From CAZEUZ01 sp964515805 (GTDB taxonomy: Bacteria > Pseudomonadota > Gammaproteobacteria > Pseudomonadales > Cellvibrionaceae): DNA of 7,241 nt. A program made the translations under genes and the position numbers. The notes under the pieces are model-generated. The model saw only the letters and a list, made by a program, of their open reading frames with translations. It was not told the DNA's origin and ran no database searches. Of the stretch, positions 1 through 5,161 are shown in pieces (position 1 is the stretch's first letter; each line of letters begins with the position of its first letter). The stretch lies in the NCBI GenBank assembly GCA_964515805.1, contig CAZEUZ010000142.1, positions 1-7,241 on the forward strand, given 5' to 3'.

Positions 1-43
1 GTCCCATCGAGAGAAGAAAAAACATATGTTCAGAATTATTGAT

Positions 44-880
44 TTAGGTCTGGAAATAGACATCATAACGAGTGGATTTGCCATTCAGAACTAGTCCCGG
101 CTCTGGAAGAACCATATTCGGGTACTGCTGATTGAGCGCAGGCGCTTTCTGCGGGCGTTTAACTACCACCCGAAAACGCGCTTTGTTTAAAGCCTTGTAC
201 AATAATTTACCTGCATCGTCATCTTTGCCGGCGATCACTTGCAACGCCTGCATGTTCTTATTAACTTGCGCAGATTTAACCCGGATGGGAAACATTTGAT
301 CAAGATAAATAATATCCGGCTGCTCTTCCATGTTTTCCAAATAATCCTCCGCCGAAGCCTCCACCAGTTCCATCCGCAACAAAATTTTATCTAGTTCCTC
401 ATCACTAGTTTCAGAAGCTTGGGCAAATTGTTGCGCGCGATAAAAGCCGTCATGTAATAATTGATAGACAACGGTACAGCGCTCAACCAAAGTGACGAAA
501 CACCCCAATGTAGCCAATACAAACCCGTCTTGGCCCAGTCCTGCCGTCAAATCGAGGACGTTCAATGGCAGATGAGGCCGGATAGTATTGCTCTTGAGCC
601 CGATCGCTCTAGCAATCAACTGGCCTTTACCTCCACCGTAGTAACGCCTGTGGGCATTCGCCCCATTCACAAAATCAACTTGAATGGTACTTTGAAGGCC
701 TATTGTTTTCAGAAACAGACCTTGCTCACCAACACAAAATACGTATTGGCCACTGGGTGCAGTTTGTGGAATGGTTGACCAACAGGGCAAGCCCAATTGC
801 TTTGATAGGGTGCGAGCCCGCACAATAGAAAGTGCAGACACGCAATTGACGGCAACAACCCCTGAAGGGGTTTGCCCCAT
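44..880 (-). CDS. rsmJ: 16S rRNA (guanine-1516-N2)-methyltransferase RsmJ
   Basis: This is a SAM-dependent class I methyltransferase of the RsmJ (YhiQ) family, which methylates N2 of G1516 in 16S rRNA in the cytoplasm. Visible family marks are VDFVNGANAHRRYYGGGKG (about residues 68-86), the SAM-binding loop LDLTAGLGQDGFVLA (109-123), the acidic ER pair at 133-134, YLDQMFP (192-198) followed by KSAQV, and RVVVKRP (237-243). At 278 aa it is some 25 residues longer than the roughly 250-aa E. coli enzyme, mostly at the N-terminus. The ATG overlaps the stop of the upstream lipoprotein gene by one base (TAATG) and no good ribosome-binding site precedes it, so translational coupling is likely. One oddity is that motif IV reads DQMFP where the family normally has DPMFP. 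The identity is secure; the exact start is less so. Confidence 0.95.
   Translation of the reverse strand: MGQTPSGVVAVNCVSALSIVRARTLSKQLGLPCWSTIPQTAPSGQYVFCVGEQGLFLKTIGLQSTIQVDFVNGANAHRRYYGGGKGQLIARAIGLKSNTIRPHLPLNVLDLTAGLGQDGFVLATLGCFVTLVERCTVVYQLLHDGFYRAQQFAQASETSDEELDKILLRMELVEASAEDYLENMEEQPDIIYLDQMFPIRVKSAQVNKNMQALQVIAGKDDDAGKLLYKALNKARFRVVVKRPQKAPALNQQYPNMVLPEPGLVLNGKSTRYDVYFQT
857..872 (-). repeat. Perfect 6-bp hairpin just inside the rsmJ start
   Basis: The sequence AACCCC-TGAA-GGGGTT (plus strand) is a perfect inverted repeat with a four-base loop. It lies 5 bases downstream of the rsmJ start codon on the minus strand. The first codons, ATGGGGC, offer a second GGGG that could pair with the same CCCC, so two alternative folds are possible near the initiation site. 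No T-run follows on either strand, so it is not a standard intrinsic terminator. A role in tuning rsmJ translation is inference only. Confidence 0.5.
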
Positions 881-1530
881 TATTGTTGAATTGGCTGTAA
901 TTCTATTTCAACCCGGCGATTCTGCTGTCGGCCTGCAGCAGTATTATTAGTAGCAATAGGATAACGGAAATCATAGCCGTAAGTACTGATACGGCTCGCA
1001 AGTACGCCCTGCCCTCTTAAGTATGTGCCGACACTTCTAGCACGCTGATTACTTAATGTCTGATTGTATTGACGGCTGCCCCTGGAATCAGTGTGGCCGG
1101 AAACATTAATTTGAGTCTTGTTATACTTTTTAACAACGATAGCAACAGAATTCAGCACATCGAAAAACTGCGGACGAATATCGTAACTGCCAGAAGCAAA
1201 AGTGATATTACCAGGCATAATGAGGCGGATATTGTCTCCATCGCGCATTACTTGTACACCCGTACCCTGTAGCCGCTGACGCAGTAGAGCCTCTTGCCGG
1301 TCCATATAGTAACCGGCTCCAGCTCCGACAGCGCCACCCGCTAATGCACCCTTAAGTGCACCTTTTTTGCGATCATCATGATTAATGATGGCACCCAACA
1401 CGGCACCTGTAGCAGCACCGATACCGGCACCTTTACTTGTATTGTTGGTCTTTGATTCGCCGGTATAAGGGTCGATAGTTTGACAACCGAAGATTGTTAG
1501 CAATAAACCTAATAAAAGCACTTTTCTCAT
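880..1530 (-). CDS. yiaD: OmpA-family outer-membrane lipoprotein, YiaD-like
   Basis: This 216-aa envelope lipoprotein is predicted to sit in the outer membrane and bind peptidoglycan. It begins with a lipoprotein signal peptide ending in LTIFG-C, so Cys16 would be lipidated; the following Gln gives no inner-membrane retention signal. A PYTGE segment comes next, then a glycine-zipper region (about 34-73, many GxxxG/GAxxG steps). The OmpA-like domain (about 105-213) carries HTDSRGS and LSNQRARSV; Asp148 and Arg163 have the 15-residue spacing of the diaminopimelate-binding pair of OmpA. The domain ends with NRRVEIEL. Length and order match E. coli YiaD (219 aa). AAGGA lies 8 bases before the ATG, a good ribosome-binding site. 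The gene is first in a two-gene unit with rsmJ. The exact orthology to yiaD is inferred from overall resemblance. Confidence 0.93.
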   Translation of the reverse strand: MRKVLLLGLLLTIFGCQTIDPYTGESKTNNTSKGAGIGAATGAVLGAIINHDDRKKGALKGALAGGAVGAGAGYYMDRQEALLRQRLQGTGVQVMRDGDNIRLIMPGNITFASGSYDIRPQFFDVLNSVAIVVKKYNKTQINVSGHTDSRGSRQYNQTLSNQRARSVGTYLRGQGVLASRISTYGYDFRYPIATNNTAAGRQQNRRVEIELQPIQQ

Positions 1531-1582
1531 AACTGAAATCCTTAATGTATAAATATGATTAATATGGTAAAAATGGGGAAAT

Positions 1583-1610
1583 AGTATAACAAAATTGACG
1601 AAATTATCAG
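1583..1610 (-). promoter_or_regulatory. Candidate sigma70 promoter for the yiaD-like gene and rsmJ
   Basis: On the minus strand, CTGATA (plus 1605-1610) and TATACT (plus 1583-1588) are separated by 16 bases. They match the sigma70 consensus at 4/6 and 5/6 positions. Transcription would start about 45 bases before the lipoprotein start codon. The call comes from motif reading only. It overlaps the opposing erpA promoter candidate. Confidence 0.45.
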
Positions 1611-1624
1611 GTTAAAGCGATAAT
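1595..1624 (+). promoter_or_regulatory. Candidate sigma70 promoter for erpA
   Basis: TTGACG (1595-1600) and GATAAT (1619-1624) match the -35 and -10 consensus at 5/6 positions each and are separated by 18 bases. The -10 forms the right arm of an inverted repeat ATTATC-N10-GATAAT (1603-1624) that could be an operator. I see no convincing IscR site of either type. The expected start of transcription is about 40 bases before the erpA start codon. Confidence 0.5.
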
Positions 1625-1670
1625 AAGATTCAATTGAAAATATGTCAGCACTTACGAGGTCTATTGTTTG

Positions 1671-2024
1671 ATGAGCACCCCTGAAGTATTTGTACCAGAA
1701 CCTGTTTTAGTCACTTCCAACGCCGTCGCTAAAGTCAAGCACCTCATAGAGGATGAGGGCAATGATACGCTAAAGCTGCGTGTTTTTGTTACCGGCGGCG
1801 GTTGTTCAGGTTTCCAATACGGCTTTACTTTCGATGAATTAGCTGCCGATGATGATGCGGTGATTGAAAAAGAAGGTGTTACCGTTTTAGTTGACTCAAT
1901 GAGTTATCCCTACCTGTTAGGCGCGCAAATTGACTACGAAGAAGGTCTGCAAGGTTCTAAATTTGTCGTTAATAATCCCAATGCTAAAACAACCTGTGGC
2001 TGTGGCGAATCCTTCTCAATTTAA
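1671..2024 (+). CDS. erpA: Iron-sulfur cluster insertion protein ErpA
   Basis: This is an A-type Fe-S carrier that receives clusters from the ISC/SUF machinery and delivers them to apoproteins, including isoprenoid-synthesis enzymes in E. coli. The 117-aa product has the three cluster-binding cysteines in family context: TGGGCSGFQYGF (Cys45) and TTCGCGESFSI (Cys109, Cys111) at the C-terminus. The spacing and the ending closely follow E. coli ErpA (114 aa). Two starts are possible. TTG at 1668 sits 8 bases after GAGG (1656-1659), while ATG at 1671 sits 11 bases after it. I chose ATG because MSTPEVF is a normal family N-terminus; TTG would add a single residue. It is divergent from the lipoprotein gene, and the next gene overlaps its 3' end. 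Confidence 0.96.
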   Translation: MSTPEVFVPEPVLVTSNAVAKVKHLIEDEGNDTLKLRVFVTGGGCSGFQYGFTFDELAADDDAVIEKEGVTVLVDSMSYPYLLGAQIDYEEGLQGSKFVVNNPNAKTTCGCGESFSI

Positions 2025-2481
2025 AGGCGGCCTCTCACCATTCATTGCCTACCGGATTCTATTTATTCTATGTATAGCCGCCACTATATGCTCGCCCACA
2101 CTTGCGGAGAGCAGCACGGTTGGCGGATATCTGGCACGTATAGCTAACGACTCTCCTGAAGAGGTTGCTAATGCGTTAAAACGTGCAGAAGAATTGTATT
2201 TTAAAGGTGAATTGCCCCCTGACACTGGACCTATTGCACTGGTACTACACGGGCCTGAAGTAGAAATTTTCTTCAAAGACAAATACGAAAAGTACAAAGA
2301 AACAGTCGATTTGGCAGCGCGACTGAGCGCTTTCGGTGTTGTCGATGTACGCGTCTGTTTAACACAAACGGGGATTATGGGGCGTGAGCCGTCCAGTATC
2401 CACCCCTTTATTGGCACCGTCGCCTTTGGTCCATCAGAGATCAAACGGCTATTAGATCAACAAAATTACGTATACTTCTAA
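1981..2481 (+). CDS. Exported DsrE/DsrF-fold protein (COG1416-like), function unknown
   Basis: The C-terminal half reads as a DsrE/DsrF/YchN-type domain: PIALVLHGPEVEIFF (84-98), an alpha-rich stretch, FGVVDVRVCLTQTG (118-131), and a closing FGPSEIKRLLDQQNYVYF. Cys126 sits where many family members carry a cysteine. DsrE-type proteins are often involved in sulfur relay or sulfide oxidation; no substrate can be given here. A hydrophobic stretch (about 20-42) ending in TLA before ESS suggests a signal peptide and a periplasmic product. With ATG 1981 the gene overlaps erpA by 44 bases and has no ribosome-binding site, and the region before the hydrophobic core is long. An ATT codon at 2044 would give a textbook signal peptide, and TTG 1930 is also open. 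The start is therefore uncertain, but the gene itself looks real because the family pattern is clear. Confidence 0.8.
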   Translation: MLKQPVAVANPSQFKGGLSPFIAYRILFILCIAATICSPTLAESSTVGGYLARIANDSPEEVANALKRAEELYFKGELPPDTGPIALVLHGPEVEIFFKDKYEKYKETVDLAARLSAFGVVDVRVCLTQTGIMGREPSSIHPFIGTVAFGPSEIKRLLDQQNYVYF

Positions 2482-2504
2482 TGACAATCTGCTGTTAATT
2501 AGAA
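2476..2504. other. Inverted repeat between convergent genes, weak terminator candidate
   Basis: TTCTAAT (2476-2482) and ATTAGAA (2498-2504) form a 7-bp dyad, with ACA/TGT able to extend it inside. It spans the short gap between the DsrE-like gene and dcd, where a shared bidirectional terminator would be expected. The stem is A+T-rich and no long T-run follows on either side, so intrinsic termination would be weak. Confidence 0.35.
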
Positions 2505-2508
2505 TCCA

Positions 2509-3078
2509 CTATGTCTGCGGTAGAGTAACGCCTGTCTGCCCCTGATACTTGCCGGCACGATCCTTGTAAGATGTTTCACACACTTCATCAGCTTCAAAAA
2601 AGAGCATTTGCGCAACGCCTTCATTGGCGTAAATTTTTGCCGGCAGTGGCGTGGTGTTAGAAAATTCTAAGGTCACATGGCCCTCCCACTCAGGTTCAAG
2701 AGGCGTGACGTTAACGATAATGCCACAACGGGCGTAAGTAGATTTACCTAAGCAAATGGTCAGAACATTGCGTGGTATGCGAAAATACTCCACCGTGCGC
2801 GCCAGAGCAAAAGAATTGGGCGGAATAATACAGACATCATTTTTAATATCAACAAAGCTGTCTTCATCAAAATTTTTGGGATCTACAATCGCCGAATGGA
2901 CATTGGTGAAAATTTTAAATTCATCGGCACAACGAACATCATAGCCATAGCTGGAGGTGCCGTAGGAAACCAATGAATTGCCCGCGCTGTTACGTCGAAC
3001 TTGCTCCGTCTCAAAGGGTTCAATCATCCTATATTCTTCCGCCATACGGCGCATCCATCGGTCGGATTTAATACTCAT
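2509..3078 (-). CDS. dcd: dCTP deaminase
   Basis: This enzyme deaminates dCTP to dUTP and ammonia, feeding dUMP and then dTMP synthesis in the cytoplasm. The 189-aa sequence follows the Pseudomonas-type Dcd almost throughout: MSIKSDRW at the start, SSYGYDVRCADEFKIFTN (42-59), PPNSFALARTVEYFRIPR (86-103), GKSTYARCGIIVNVTPLEPE (111-130), and GHVTLEFSNT (133-142), in which Glu138 is the expected catalytic residue. GKYQGQTGVTLP lies at the end. The length equals the family norm (about 188-193). It lies 24 bases downstream of mrp on the same strand, so the two are probably cotranscribed. A weak AGAGA lies about 11 bases before the ATG. I see nothing damaged. Confidence 0.97.
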   Translation of the reverse strand: MSIKSDRWMRRMAEEYRMIEPFETEQVRRNSAGNSLVSYGTSSYGYDVRCADEFKIFTNVHSAIVDPKNFDEDSFVDIKNDVCIIPPNSFALARTVEYFRIPRNVLTICLGKSTYARCGIIVNVTPLEPEWEGHVTLEFSNTTPLPAKIYANEGVAQMLFFEADEVCETSYKDRAGKYQGQTGVTLPQT

Positions 3079-3102
3079 ATTGCTGATTTTCTCTAAATTA
3101 AC

Positions 3103-4203
3103 TTAATCTTCGGTGACTACAATTTCAGGCATATCTTCTGCCTGCAAGTCCATTAGCCATAGTCGCGCCGCCATTTTCTGAGCGATAAGTTTGTAACATG
3201 TAGCAATGTCGCTATCGGGCTCAGCGACAACTGAGGGCTTGCCGCTGTCAGCAAATTTCCTGATAGAAAGATCGAGCGGCAAAGAGCCTAATAGCGTTGT
3301 ATCGTAATCGCTGGCAACGGCTTCACCCCCACCAGAGCCAAAAATAGGCTCTTGGTGACCACACTGAGAACAGATATGCATAGCCATGTTTTCAACGACA
3401 CCTAAGATAGGGACTTGCACCTTGGCAAACATCTCTATGCCCTTTTTCGCTTCTAACAGGGCAATTTCCTGCGGCGTGGTGACAATAACAGCTCCGGAGA
3501 CAGGCACCTGCTGTGATAACGTCAATTGAATATCACCCGTACCCGGAGGCATATCAATCAATAAATAGTCCAGCGCCTGCCACTGTGTTTTAAATAAAAG
3601 TTGTTGTAGGGCACCCGTTACCATAGGGCCACGCCAAACCATCGGTGTCTTCTCGGTTACCAGATACCCCATCGACATTGATTGCACACCATGAGCCTCT
3701 AATGGAAGCATCATGTCTCGCTCAGCAATTTGCGGACGCTGCTGGCCAATGCCCAACATTATCGCCTGACTGGGGCCGTAGATGTCCGCATCCAAAATAC
3801 CCACGCGGGCTCCTAACTGAGCCAGCGCCAGCGCTAAATTGACTGTGGTGGTGGATTTGCCAACACCCCCCTTACAGGAAGCAACTGCAATCACATTACG
3901 CACATCGGGCAGAGGCTGTTTACCCGATGCCGTAACACTGGCGGGCGACTGCCAACCGCTATTGATATCCACCGCCTCCACACCGGACAGTTGCTGCAAT
4001 TTCTCCCAGAGTAACTGACTGACCTGTTGCTGTATATCGAGACCAGGATAACCCAGCGTCAGATCCAGACTCAATTTGCCGTCCTGCCACTGGATATTAC
4101 TGACTGCATCCAAACTTATCAGATCGCTTCCTAAATCTGAGATGGTGATCTGTGAAAGTGCAGGTAAAACCTGTTGTTCGATAAAATCATTCATGGAACT
4201 CAT
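3103..4203 (-). CDS. apbC: Iron-sulfur cluster carrier ATPase Mrp/ApbC
   Basis: This is a P-loop ATPase of the Mrp/NBP35 family that binds and transfers Fe-S clusters. An N-terminal MIP18-like domain (about 4-80) precedes a deviant Walker A CKGGVGKST (110-118), DADIYGPSQ (138-146), the switch region IDMPPGTGD (216-224) and the cluster-ligand motif CSQC (278-281) followed by FGSGGG. The 366-aa length is normal. Two ATGs compete. ATG 4203 has AAGG only 3 bases upstream, which is too close, whereas the ATG at 4194 (Met4) has it 12 bases upstream; the longer form is given. In Pseudomonas the divergent neighbour of this gene is metG; here it is the DUF3015 gene. I found no convincing promoter upstream. 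Confidence 0.96.
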   Translation of the reverse strand: MSSMNDFIEQQVLPALSQITISDLGSDLISLDAVSNIQWQDGKLSLDLTLGYPGLDIQQQVSQLLWEKLQQLSGVEAVDINSGWQSPASVTASGKQPLPDVRNVIAVASCKGGVGKSTTTVNLALALAQLGARVGILDADIYGPSQAIMLGIGQQRPQIAERDMMLPLEAHGVQSMSMGYLVTEKTPMVWRGPMVTGALQQLLFKTQWQALDYLLIDMPPGTGDIQLTLSQQVPVSGAVIVTTPQEIALLEAKKGIEMFAKVQVPILGVVENMAMHICSQCGHQEPIFGSGGGEAVASDYDTTLLGSLPLDLSIRKFADSGKPSVVAEPDSDIATCYKLIAQKMAARLWLMDLQAEDMPEIVVTED

Positions 4204-4377
4204 ATGCCTTTTGACTACGCCATAAACATCAATGCTGACTTATCTTTCGAGTACCAAACTAACTGAGATATATAAAGGTGAGTTTAAATTAATCATATAA
4301 GAAAGTGTGGACTAATGATTTAGTCAATGACAGTTTTAGCACAAGCTTTTAGTCTTCTAAAACCAGTAAATAACATT

Positions 4378-4423
4378 GCTGTGGTCAATAGAGATTTGTA
4401 TTGATTAAGTACTTTACCACAGC
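4378..4423. repeat. Compact dyad with nested stems
   Basis: GCTGTGGT (4378-4385) and ACCACAGC (4416-4423) are perfect inverted copies. Inside them, TCAATA (4385-4390) and TATTGA (4399-4404) form a second stem around an 8-base loop, sharing the T at 4385 with the outer arm, and AAGTACTT (4407-4414) is an 8-base palindrome. The arrangement could be a binding site or a structured RNA. It lies inside the inverted-repeat pair and overlaps the -35 of the promoter candidate. Confidence 0.4.
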
Positions 4424-4440
4424 CTTGATTTGTGTAGAAT
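4413..4440 (+). promoter_or_regulatory. Candidate sigma70 promoter for the DUF3015 gene
   Basis: TTTACC (4413-4418) and TAGAAT (4435-4440) are separated by 16 bases and match the consensus at 4/6 and 5/6 positions. The expected start of transcription is near 4447, giving a leader of about 80 bases. The -35 hexamer overlaps the right arm of the dyad at 4378-4423, so a factor bound there would be placed to repress. Confidence 0.4.
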
Positions 4441-4505
4441 GCCGTTTACTCTAATTCAGAGTGGCGCGGCTTAAAATCGTGTTTACGTATTAAATAATTT
4501 AACTC

Positions 4506-4518
4506 ACCTTACAAAGGT
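4506..4518 (+). promoter_or_regulatory. Ribosome-binding site of the DUF3015 gene inside a small hairpin
   Basis: AAAGG (4513-4517) lies 8 bases before the ATG and is a good Shine-Dalgarno sequence. The five bases ACCTT (4506-4510) can pair with AAGGT (4514-4518) across a 3-base loop and so hide it. The pairing arm is the outermost part of the right inverted repeat. Confidence 0.5.
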
Positions 4519-4525
4519 AAATAAT

Positions 4526-5038
4526 ATGAAAAAAATATTGTCTTTTCTCGCTTTGAGTATATTAATCACAGTCAATTCAGCTCACAGTGAAGAAGCAAAC
4601 AAAAAACAACTAAATCCATGGACTCAGTGTGGCATTGGCGCAATGATTTTCAACGGAGAGTCTGGTGGATGGGCTGCCGGCGCCGCTATTTCAAATATAA
4701 TCTGGGATCTAGGTACAACAGCCGTTACTTCTAATCTTTCTTCACAAGAAACATGCTCTCGCGCCAAGTGGAATACAGCCATGTTTATTGATGAAAATCT
4801 CAAAGAACTAGAGCAACAAACTGCACAAGGTTATGGTGATCATATCGACGCTATGTTGGATTTATATCAATGTGATTCTTCCGTAAGATCAAGTGTTGTT
4901 TCTAACCTTCGCCGCGATATGATTGCAACGATTTCTGCTGAAAATTACGCTGCCTTAAGTCATAGTGAAAAAGCTTTTTCATACTATTCATCGATTGAAG
5001 ATGCTGTGAGCAATTCTAAAGCTTGCCAAGCTATTTAA
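4526..5038 (+). CDS. Exported DUF3015-family protein, function unknown
   Basis: The 170-aa product starts with a signal peptide (KK, then a hydrophobic core to about residue 18, with probable cleavage after AHS at 21), so it is periplasmic or secreted. The mature part matches the DUF3015 pattern: NPWTQCGIGAMIF (30-42), WAAGAAISNIIWDLGTTAVTS (49-69), a cysteine in SSQETC (77), FIDENLKELEQQTAQGYGDH (87-106) and a cysteine in DLYQC (116). Four cysteines (35, 77, 116, 167) could form two disulfides in the periplasm. The family has no established function that I know of. It has a good ribosome-binding site and its own promoter candidate. The DUF4105-type gene follows 123 bases later on the same strand, a pairing that I recall from other gammaproteobacteria and that hints at a joint envelope role. 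Confidence 0.85.
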   Translation: MKKILSFLALSILITVNSAHSEEANKKQLNPWTQCGIGAMIFNGESGGWAAGAAISNIIWDLGTTAVTSNLSSQETCSRAKWNTAMFIDENLKELEQQTAQGYGDHIDAMLDLYQCDSSVRSSVVSNLRRDMIATISAENYAALSHSEKAFSYYSSIEDAVSNSKACQAI

Positions 5039-5071
5039 TTGCTTAATTTTAGTAGGCTTGAGTCAACTATA

Positions 5072-5107
5072 AACAAGGTCTGATACCCAGAGGTTGAGGG
5101 CCTTGTT
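5072..5107 (+). other. Stem-loop between the DUF3015 and DUF4105 genes
   Basis: AACAAGG (5072-5078) pairs perfectly with CCTTGTT (5101-5107). Wobble and Watson-Crick pairs extend it inward by three positions, and an inner ACC-CAGA-GGT (5085-5094) closes a smaller stem. What follows is ACCAAATAACTG rather than a T-run, so it is not a standard intrinsic terminator. It may attenuate transcription or stabilise or process mRNA between the two genes. Confidence 0.45.
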
Positions 5108-5161
5108 ACCAAATAACTGAAAATAAAAAAAGGCGTGCTTACTTCTAATCCATCCTAAATA

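Larger units (their letters stand above)
4275..4510. repeat. Terminal-inverted-repeat pair, possible MITE-like element
   Basis: The left end AAGGTGAGTTTAAATTA (4275-4291) and the right end TAATTTAACTCACCTT (4495-4510) are inverted copies with one inserted base: 10 perfect outer base pairs, then 6 more after the extra T. They bound 236 bases of non-coding, A+T-rich DNA. This is the geometry of a miniature inverted-repeat element. I see no clear target-site duplication (the left flank is TATA, the right flank ACAA), and the number of copies in the genome is unknown. Chance similarity in A+T-rich DNA or a pair of regulatory sites remain possible. Confidence 0.4.
4204..4525. other. Gene-free, A+T-rich intergenic stretch between mrp and the DUF3015 gene
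   Basis: These 322 bases hold no credible coding region on either strand and no tRNA-like fold that I can recognise. They contain an inverted repeat pair at 4275/4510, a compact dyad at 4378-4423, a 6-bp hairpin GACTAA-TGAT-TTAGTC (4310-4325), a promoter candidate at 4413-4440, a small hairpin ACTCT-AATTC-AGAGT (4448-4462) and the ribosome-binding site of the downstream gene. The upstream sequences of mrp must also lie here. Confidence 0.7.

Noticed and set aside
461..778. Open frame on the plus strand within rsmJ
   Set aside because: It is fully antisense to a well-supported RsmJ coding region, shows no family pattern and has no ribosome-binding site.
1590..1640. IscR binding site upstream of erpA
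   Set aside because: Neither the type 1 nor the type 2 pattern can be matched convincingly; only a 6-bp dyad is present.
1930..2024. Possible frameshifted erpA fusion with the downstream gene
   Set aside because: ErpA ends normally at CGCGESFSI and a stop, so the downstream frame is a separate gene rather than a broken extension.
2049..2444. Open frame on the minus strand within the DsrE-like gene
   Set aside because: The plus-strand frame shows a clear DsrE-type pattern and signal peptide; the minus frame is low-complexity Ser/Thr-rich and matches nothing I know.
3645..3842. Short plus-strand open frame within mrp
   Set aside because: It is antisense to the conserved P-loop region of Mrp, where codon constraints explain the opening.
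5064..5115. Integron attC-like site
   Set aside because: The imperfect stem resembles one in outline, but the conserved RYYYAAC and GTTRRRY core boxes are absent and there is no cassette or integrase context.
5072..5131. Intrinsic terminator after the DUF3015 gene
   Set aside because: The stem is good but is followed by A-rich sequence, not a T-run, on the coding strand.
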